NCBI GenBank assembly: GCA_017997515.1
Contig: JAGOEY010000087.1
Coordinates: forward strand, 1 to 6,965
Origin: Burkholderiaceae bacterium
GTDB taxonomy: Bacteria; Pseudomonadota; Gammaproteobacteria; Burkholderiales; Burkholderiaceae
Length of the DNA stretch: 6,965 bases
Reading direction: 5' to 3'
The number at the start of each line of letters is the position of its first letter. The first letter of the stretch is position 1. Both the position numbers and the translations under genes were made by a program. Positions 1 to 4,017 of the stretch are shown here, piece after piece. The notes below the pieces were generated by a model. It was given only the letters and a program-made list of their open reading frames with translations, was not told where the DNA came from and made no database searches.

Positions 1-222
1 GGTGTCCAGCGAAAACAGGTTGACCTTGCCCCGCATCAGGTCGGATATGCGTGGCTGGGTCACACCAAAAAGGGCGGCAGCCTGCGCCTGGGTCATACCT
101 TGCTGGCGGATGACTTCGGTCAGGCTCATCATCAAGCCCGAGCGTGCGCGCATGCTGGCGGCGTTCTGGGGGGTGTCCTCGATGGCGTCCCACACGCTGG
201 CGAAGCGTTGTTTGTCGGTCAT
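1..222 (-). CDS. XRE-family antitoxin (HigA-like), C-terminus cut by window edge
   Basis: Seventy-four codons are visible from an ATG at 222, with no stop before the window edge, so the C-terminal end is missing. The visible protein starts MTDKQRFASVWDAIEDTP. A helix-turn-helix follows at about residues 35-65: the stretch VIRQQGMTQAQAAALFGV supplies the first helices and TQPRISDLMRGKVNLFS the recognition helix. This is the pattern of XRE/HTH antitoxins paired with Gp49-type HigB toxins. In such families the antitoxin binds and neutralises the toxin and represses the shared promoter. The start is well supported: a strong Shine-Dalgarno AAGGAG (minus strand, 236 to 231) sits 8 nt upstream, inside the end of the toxin gene. 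The ATG overlaps the toxin stop as ATGA, which suggests coupled translation. The visible part is intact, but I cannot tell whether the missing C-terminus is complete. Confidence 0.9.
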   Translation of the reverse strand, partial: MTDKQRFASVWDAIEDTPQNAASMRARSGLMMSLTEVIRQQGMTQAQAAALFGVTQPRISDLMRGKVNLFSLDT

Positions 223-548
223 GGTGCAATCTCCTTCATCAATGCTTTGAGTCGCTTTTGGGCCAGTGCAATATCCCGCTTGGCGGTTTGCTGGGTTTTC
301 TTTTGGAAGCAGTGCAGCACATGCACAGCATCTTCCAGCTTGGCGATGTAGACCACTCGGAACGTTCCCGCTTCGTCCCATATACGCAACTCCAGCACAC
401 CCGCCCCAATGCTGGGCATGGCCTTGGCATCATCCGGTGCAAGGCCGTTTTGCACCCTGTCCAGTTGATACCCAGCCTCACGCATTGCGGTGTGCGGAAA
501 GCTGCGCAGGTCATCCAGTGCAGAGCCGCAAAATTCGATTGGCTTCAT
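219..548 (-). CDS. Type II toxin, RelE/HigB superfamily, phage Gp49-like
   Basis: This 109-residue protein begins MKPIEFCGSALDDLRSFP. It carries the features of the phage-derived Gp49-like (HigB-type) toxin family: an N-terminal helix with LDDLRSFP and AMREAGYQLDRVQ, the central GAGVLELRIWDEAGTFRVVYIAK strands, and VLHCFQKKTQQTAKRDIALAQKRLK near the C-terminus. Members of this family are generally ribosome-dependent mRNA interferases, held inactive by the cognate XRE antitoxin encoded next to them. Length is normal for the family and I see no disruption. The toxin precedes the antitoxin, as in higBA modules, and the two overlap by 4 nt. No Shine-Dalgarno is visible before the ATG. A TATAAT box ends only 7 nt upstream, so the message may be leaderless. 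The gene lies 47 bp downstream of the integrase on the same strand, which fits a stabilisation module of the mobile element. Actual toxicity is inferred from family only. Confidence 0.9.
   Translation of the reverse strand: MKPIEFCGSALDDLRSFPHTAMREAGYQLDRVQNGLAPDDAKAMPSIGAGVLELRIWDEAGTFRVVYIAKLEDAVHVLHCFQKKTQQTAKRDIALAQKRLKALMKEIAP
231..236 (-). promoter_or_regulatory. Shine-Dalgarno of the antitoxin gene
   Basis: AAGGAG on the minus strand lies 8 nt before the antitoxin ATG at 222, within the last codons of the toxin. It fixes the antitoxin start and should give the antitoxin much stronger ribosome loading than the toxin, which has no visible site. Confidence 0.75.
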
Positions 549-595
549 GATTGAATTATATAGATTTTTGTATTTTATTGTGGGTCTGAGTTGTC
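549..595 (-). promoter_or_regulatory. AT-rich promoter region of the toxin-antitoxin pair
   Basis: This 47-bp gap between the integrase stop and the toxin ATG is markedly AT-rich against high-GC surroundings. On the minus strand it contains a perfect TATAAT (560 to 555) within CTATATAATTC. The base 7 nt downstream of this box is the A of the toxin ATG. I see no good -35 hexamer at the expected spacing (the bases there read CCACAA), so activity may depend on other contacts or be weak. I did not find a convincing palindromic operator in it. Confidence 0.5.
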
Positions 596-1897
596 CTATG
601 CGGCCACCACTCGAAGCGCGCCGGGCACGGCCTGGGCATCAAACTGCACACCCGCAAGGCTCAGAACATGCGCTTCCACGCGCTCAGCATGGGGGCGTAG
701 CTCATCAATGCTCAGGATGGCGTACCCCTCAGCAACGGCGCTCGGTGCATGCCCTGCAATTTGCGCAGGTACCCCGGCTGGGGCTATGCTGCGGGCCTGC
801 CGAATGAAGGTGCGGCGCAGTCCGTGAAACGTCAGGCGTGCAACCTGGGCGTGCTGTAACACCTGGGCATGGGATGCGCGCGCGTCGGCAATGCGCCCGG
901 TCTTACCCGTACTGGCGAACACATAGCGGCTCACCCTTGGCAGCGTTGCAAGCATTTGCGCCAGATATGGCGGCAGGGGGATGGTGCGGGTGTTCTCCAC
1001 TTTGTCGGCAAGGGTCAGCTTGCGCCACTGAAAATCCACATTCGCCCACGTCAGCGCGGCCATTTCTTCACGGCGGGCACCTGTCAGCAGCAAGGCGCGC
1101 AGGTAGACGCTTGCGGTGCGGTTGTTCAGTTGCTCTGCACCAGCCCACCACCCTGCAATCTGGGCGGTATCCAGGGCGTCAGTGCGGCGGGTGTTGCGGG
1201 GTAGGCTCTCCACGATGGCTGCGGCCTTGCCTGCATCGCGGTCTGTCATTTCCCGATATTCAGGACGGGCGGCACACCAGCGCAGGAACCCCCGGAACAT
1301 CATCAAGGCGCGGGCAGCTTGGTGCTTTCCTGCCACGGCTTCGCGGTCATACCAGCTTTTCAACGTGTCCTCATTGATGGCGACCAAGGGCAACGCCAGC
1401 AGCGGGTACAGCGGCCCCGGCCTTGTCACGCCCTGCCCTCGCTTTTTCTTTTCGCCACCGGGTACGGCCATCGCTTCAAGGTCGGCCCTATACCGGGGCT
1501 TCCATGCGTCCTTGCGCTTGGGTTTGCCGTTCGCCAGATACATCGGCCACAGTTCGCCCACGGTCAGCGCTTGGGCAGCGGCGGCGGCTTGCTTTTCGGC
1601 ATGGGCGGCCAGGGCGTCGCGTTTCAGGTCGCGGGGGTCGGTGCCTTCATCAATCAGGCGTTGCAGTTCGCGTGCCTTGGTTTGAGCCTGGGGGATGCTC
1701 CAGGCGGCAGTGCCACCGATAGTTATGCGCAGGTCTTTTCCTTGGTACTTGCTCTGGAACACATAGGCGGGTTTTCCGGCTGGTGTGGCACGCAGCCCAA
1801 GCCCCGGCGCGGTCGCATCCCACATGAAAGCCTGTGTCTTGCCGGGCGGGCACTTGAACCCCGATACCCGGCCAGCGGTGAATGCAATCTTTGCCAT
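596..1897 (-). CDS. int: Tyrosine recombinase / integrase (P4-type with DUF4102-like arm-binding domain)
   Basis: This 433-residue site-specific recombinase should catalyse integration and excision of the element whose end lies here. Residues about 5-90 form the N-terminal arm-DNA-binding domain; note the WDATAPGLGLRATPAGKPAYVFQ stretch and the RITIGG turn. A core-binding domain follows at about 110-215 (LTVGELWPMYLANGK to FLRWCAARPEY), then the catalytic domain at about 240-415. All expected catalytic residues are visible: Arg275 in TGARREE, Lys299 in ADKVENTR, His358 and Arg361 in FHGLRRTF, His383 in AGHAPSAVAE, and nucleophile Tyr392 in EGYAIL. Length and architecture match full-length P4-like integrases, so it is probably active. 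The ATG at 1897 is preceded by AAGGGG (1909 to 1904) with a 6-nt spacer. It is transcribed away from the tRNA-Thr remnant at 2079-2128, the presumed att site. A short hairpin-forming repeat lies just upstream of the ribosome site. Confidence 0.95.
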   Translation of the reverse strand: MAKIAFTAGRVSGFKCPPGKTQAFMWDATAPGLGLRATPAGKPAYVFQSKYQGKDLRITIGGTAAWSIPQAQTKARELQRLIDEGTDPRDLKRDALAAHAEKQAAAAAQALTVGELWPMYLANGKPKRKDAWKPRYRADLEAMAVPGGEKKKRGQGVTRPGPLYPLLALPLVAINEDTLKSWYDREAVAGKHQAARALMMFRGFLRWCAARPEYREMTDRDAGKAAAIVESLPRNTRRTDALDTAQIAGWWAGAEQLNNRTASVYLRALLLTGARREEMAALTWANVDFQWRKLTLADKVENTRTIPLPPYLAQMLATLPRVSRYVFASTGKTGRIADARASHAQVLQHAQVARLTFHGLRRTFIRQARSIAPAGVPAQIAGHAPSAVAEGYAILSIDELRPHAERVEAHVLSLAGVQFDAQAVPGALRVVAA

Positions 1898-1913
1898 GCG
1901 GTGCCCCTTGCGG

Positions 1914-1950
1914 GCTTACATCGGCCAGGTATGTAAGGGCGGATGTAAGC
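1914..1950. repeat. 9-bp inverted repeat plus an extra ATGTAAG copy, in the integrase leader
   Basis: GCTTACATC at 1914-1922 is the perfect reverse complement of GATGTAAGC at 1942-1950, and a third ATGTAAG copy sits at 1931-1937. In the integrase mRNA the outer arms could form a 9-bp stem ending 4 nt before the ribosome-binding site AAGGGG. As DNA, the repeated heptamer could be a binding site for integrase arms, an excisionase or a repressor. Which of these applies cannot be told from sequence. Confidence 0.6.
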
Positions 1951-1990
1951 GATTTTGCTGAAAACTGCCGAATTTCAATCAACGCATGAA

Positions 1991-2006
1991 CTGGATTTAA
2001 ACCCAG
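1991..2006. repeat. Near-perfect 16-bp palindrome, possible operator
   Basis: CTGGATTTAAACCCAG is palindromic except for one A/C pair (positions 5 and 12 of the motif). It lies between the two 14-bp direct repeats, downstream of the predicted integrase promoter. A dimeric DNA-binding protein such as a repressor or excisionase could use it. No cognate regulator is visible in the window. Confidence 0.45.
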
Positions 2007-2021
2007 CACATGCCACCTAAG

Positions 2022-2057
2022 TTGTTGATTTATATAGATTCTATCAGCATCAATCAA
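2022..2057 (-). promoter_or_regulatory. Predicted sigma70-type promoter of the integrase gene
   Basis: On the minus strand, TTGATT (2057 to 2052) and TATAAA (2034 to 2029) are separated by exactly 17 bp, and transcription would start near 2022. The -35 box lies in one arm, and part of the -10 box in the other arm, of the GTTGATT/AATCAAC inverted repeat. A protein bound there would block transcription, and autoregulation by the integrase is plausible. The leader would be about 125 nt. Confidence 0.5.
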
Positions 2058-2078
2058 CGCATGCGAATACACCTATCC

Positions 2079-2128
2079 CCTCATTCGTAATGAGAAGGTC
2101 GGGTGTTCGATTCATCTCTCCGGCACCA
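2079..2128 (+). pseudogene. 3' part of tRNA-Thr(CGU), remnant marking the element's attachment site
   Basis: These 50 bases fold as the 3' two-thirds of a tRNA. The anticodon stem is CCTCA/TGAGA with a 27-43 C-A mismatch (E. coli thrW also has A at 43 opposite a purine, as I recall its sequence). The loop is TTCGTAA with anticodon CGT at 2086-2088. A 5-nt variable loop AGGTC follows, then T-stem GGGTG/CATCT around loop TTCGATT. The acceptor strand is CTCCGGC, the discriminator A is 2125, and encoded CCA is at 2126-2128. The order and TTCGTAATG...AAGGTCG wording match bacterial tRNA-Thr(CGU). No D-arm and no GCCGGAG acceptor strand exist upstream, so this copy cannot make a tRNA. It is best read as the duplicated 3' end left by integration, with the functional tRNA-Thr at the far end of the element. 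Confidence 0.88.
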
Positions 2129-2133
2129 TTCTT

Positions 2134-2172
2134 AAAAACCCCTGATTCGCAAGAGTCAGGGGTTTTTCTTTT
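2134..2172 (+). terminator. Rho-independent terminator after the tRNA-Thr remnant, likely bidirectional
   Basis: AAAAACCCCTGA (2134-2145) pairs perfectly with TCAGGGGTTTTT (2156-2167). Three further pairs (T-G, T-A, C-G) extend the stem to 15 bp, capped by a GCAA tetraloop (2149-2152) of the stable GNRA class. A T-rich tail TTTTTCTTTT follows on the plus strand. It ends 6-45 nt after the CCA of the tRNA, as expected for the tRNA transcript's own terminator. On the minus strand the stem is followed by five T, so it can also stop transcription coming from tpsB. Confidence 0.9.
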
Positions 2173-2340
2173 CCCCAAAAAAAGACGAAGGCAAGGGTGT
2201 TTCGGAGAAGATCATCCAGGTTAAACACACCTGCATCACCAGGGCTTAGAAATGTACGCCATGCATTTTTCCCCACCCCTTCTGGCTCGTTGGACACTTG
2301 AGCGGAACACAAATGGGGCATGACTGCCCTCCAAGCGCCA
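2173..2340. other. Intergenic stretch without a supported gene
   Basis: These bases separate the terminator from the tpsB stop codon. A 69-codon minus-strand reading frame crosses them, but it runs through the terminator and the tRNA fragment and resembles nothing I know. With the region 1898-2078 described above, the whole 1898-2340 interval carries no protein gene that I can support. Confidence 0.6.
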
Positions 2341-4017
2341 TCACAACAAACTGGATATCAGCTGCACCGTCACCTGGTAGTTGCGGTCTGTCTGTGGAAC
2401 CTTGTCCAGCCCATAACCCAGCGTCATGCGCAGGCTGGTGCGTTTACCGACCGCAGCGTTCAGGCCCCAGCCAACACCAGTGAGTTTTTCGCGCGGCGGC
2501 AACAGTGAGGCTGGTGGACGGTACGGCACAGTGCGGCCGTGATCGACAAAGAAGAAACCAGTCGCGGCCAGAGTCTGCGTGCCCAGTGGGGCATTAACCA
2601 ATGGGTGGTGCAATTCAACGTTGAGCGCGTAGCCTTGGTCGCCAGAAAATGCACCTACCGGGTAGCCACGCACACTGCCTTCACCACCGATAAAAAACTG
2701 CTCGGCCGACGGCAGATTCTTGTCACGTGCCCACTGCCCGCCCAGGCTGGTGCGCAGCGAAAAGCCTGGCGTCAGTCCTTGGATGTAACGCAGCGATGTG
2801 CGGTCGACCTGGTACTTGAGACGCTCGGCCAGTACGGTGGCGTCGGCCCAGTACTTGATGTAGCTGGCCGTCACCGAGCGGGAGTCAACCGCCCATTGCC
2901 ATTCCACCCCCGCGCTCCGATCCTTGCTGTCGGTTCTCTGTAAAAAAACGCCGTCGATGTAGTTGCTGCTGATACGCCGCTTGGCACCGCCTACCAGGTC
3001 CCATTGTGAGTTTGCATCGATCCACACCGGCTGGCGCAGGGACAGCACCTGCGCCCGCGAATTACCAGTGATGTTCAGGCTCGAGAGCGCACCGAACTTG
3101 ATGGCCGTGCGGTCTTCGTACAAGCCCATGCTGAGCCGACCGCCGTGGCGGTTGATCGGTACCGCATAACTGGCAGCACGGCTGTCTTGCCCACGCGCGC
3201 GGGTGTACGACAGCAAAACGTCATCGCGATAGCCGAGCAGGCTGCGGTTGCGGTAGGAAAAACCGGCACGCCATTCACCGGAGAGCTTGCTACCCATATT
3301 GTCGACTGAGGCCATCAGCTCGTGCTGCGGTGGCTCGACCACCGCCACGCGCAGGTCGGTGGTGCCGAAAGTCTCACCCGGCAGCAGGTCTGCCTGCAGC
3401 CGAATGTCGTTGGTTCGGTTGAACCAGACCAAGCCTTGCTCCAGTTTGTCGAGGTCGACCAGTTGGCCTCCGGCCAAGCCCAGGCGAGGTGTGATGTATT
3501 CAGCGCGGGTCGAGCTGTTGCCCTCGATCTTCACCTGCCCCACGCGGCCTTCAACCAGGCGCACTTCGATCACACCTGCGGTCACGTCCTGCTGCGGAAT
3601 GGTGGCAAGCGCAGTGACGACACCCTTTTCCTTGTAGAGCGCATTCACGCGGTCGGCCAGCTGCTGCAGTTCGGCCAGCGTGACCTGTTTGCCACGGTAG
3701 TCAGCAGCAATCGCCTCCAACGCGGACATGGAAAGAATCTCCGAAGTCGAGAAGCGAATATCCTTGACGGCCACACGTACTTCGCTGCCGGTGAGCGGCG
3801 CCGCCGCGGCCGGCGTGGCCGGGCGGGTCAGCGGCTGTGAGGGTTGCTGTAGCTCACGCTCGGCCTCGCGCCGGCGTTGGTCCGCTTCGATTTGTCGCTG
3901 CTGCAACGCACCAGCCTCAGCTGCAGGGGGCAGCGTCAGAGGAGGAATGGGCACGGACTGGGCGGCGGCCTGAAGGGCAGCCATGGCCGCCAGGGCCGTG
4001 AGAGAAAAACGAATCAT
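2341..4017 (-). CDS. Two-partner secretion outer-membrane transporter (TpsB; FhaC/ShlB/HMW1B family)
   Basis: This 558-residue Omp85-superfamily channel should export the adjacent TpsA across the outer membrane. Numbering is from the ATG at 4017. Residues 1-19 form a signal peptide (MIRFSLTALAAMAALQAAA, cleavage likely before QS). A charged Gln/Arg/Glu-rich helix at about 35-60 matches the plug helix of FhaC. POTRA1 is at about 78-157 and POTRA2 at about 158-230. A 16-strand-type barrel occupies about 232-558 and contains the family's VRGY motif at 449-452 in GGEGSVRGYPVG. Length is normal. I chose ATG 4017 because GGAG lies 8 nt upstream and the ATG overlaps the tpsA stop as ATGA. An in-frame GTG at 4026 would add only MHT and has a poorer ribosome site. 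The last residues are Leu-Leu rather than the usual terminal Phe. Transcription should end at the 2134-2172 hairpin. Confidence 0.94.
   Translation of the reverse strand: MIRFSLTALAAMAALQAAAQSVPIPPLTLPPAAEAGALQQRQIEADQRRREAERELQQPSQPLTRPATPAAAAPLTGSEVRVAVKDIRFSTSEILSMSALEAIAADYRGKQVTLAELQQLADRVNALYKEKGVVTALATIPQQDVTAGVIEVRLVEGRVGQVKIEGNSSTRAEYITPRLGLAGGQLVDLDKLEQGLVWFNRTNDIRLQADLLPGETFGTTDLRVAVVEPPQHELMASVDNMGSKLSGEWRAGFSYRNRSLLGYRDDVLLSYTRARGQDSRAASYAVPINRHGGRLSMGLYEDRTAIKFGALSSLNITGNSRAQVLSLRQPVWIDANSQWDLVGGAKRRISSNYIDGVFLQRTDSKDRSAGVEWQWAVDSRSVTASYIKYWADATVLAERLKYQVDRTSLRYIQGLTPGFSLRTSLGGQWARDKNLPSAEQFFIGGEGSVRGYPVGAFSGDQGYALNVELHHPLVNAPLGTQTLAATGFFFVDHGRTVPYRPPASLLPPREKLTGVGWGLNAAVGKRTSLRMTLGYGLDKVPQTDRNYQVTVQLISSLL

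Larger units (their letters stand above)
1975..2063. repeat. 14-bp direct repeats flanking the integrase promoter, probable att arm sites
   Basis: TCAATCAACGCATG occurs exactly at 1975-1988 and again at 2050-2063, 75 bp apart. A 7-bp inverse copy, GTTGATT, lies at 2024-2030 and forms an inverted repeat with AATCAAC at 2052-2058. Repeats of this kind next to a tRNA att core are typical of arm-type integrase or excisionase sites. That role is inferred from position. Confidence 0.6.
1975..2128. other. Attachment-site region (attR-like) at the element-chromosome junction
   Basis: The stretch combines repeat-rich arm DNA next to an intact integrase gene (1975-2063) with a tRNA-Thr 3' fragment (core, beginning at about 2079). 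The crossover point must lie in or near the tRNA identity block. Its left limit is around 2079-2080, where the sequence stops resembling a tRNA. DNA to the left is then element and DNA to the right is the original chromosome downstream of tRNA-Thr. The exact core cannot be set without the other junction. Confidence 0.7.

Noticed and set aside
1650..2072. Minus-strand 140-codon frame starting upstream of the integrase
   Set aside because: It runs in another frame over the N-terminal third of int and across the promoter and repeats. It has no recognisable domain and the true int frame is unambiguous.
2020..2128. A complete, functional tRNA-Thr gene
   Set aside because: The D-arm and the 5' acceptor strand GCCGGAG are absent upstream of 2079, where sequence instead belongs to the repeats before int.
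2112..2321. Minus-strand 69-codon frame downstream of tpsB
   Set aside because: It reads through the terminator hairpin and the tRNA remnant, with no recognisable domain. Low-complexity Phe and Lys runs come from the T and A tracts.
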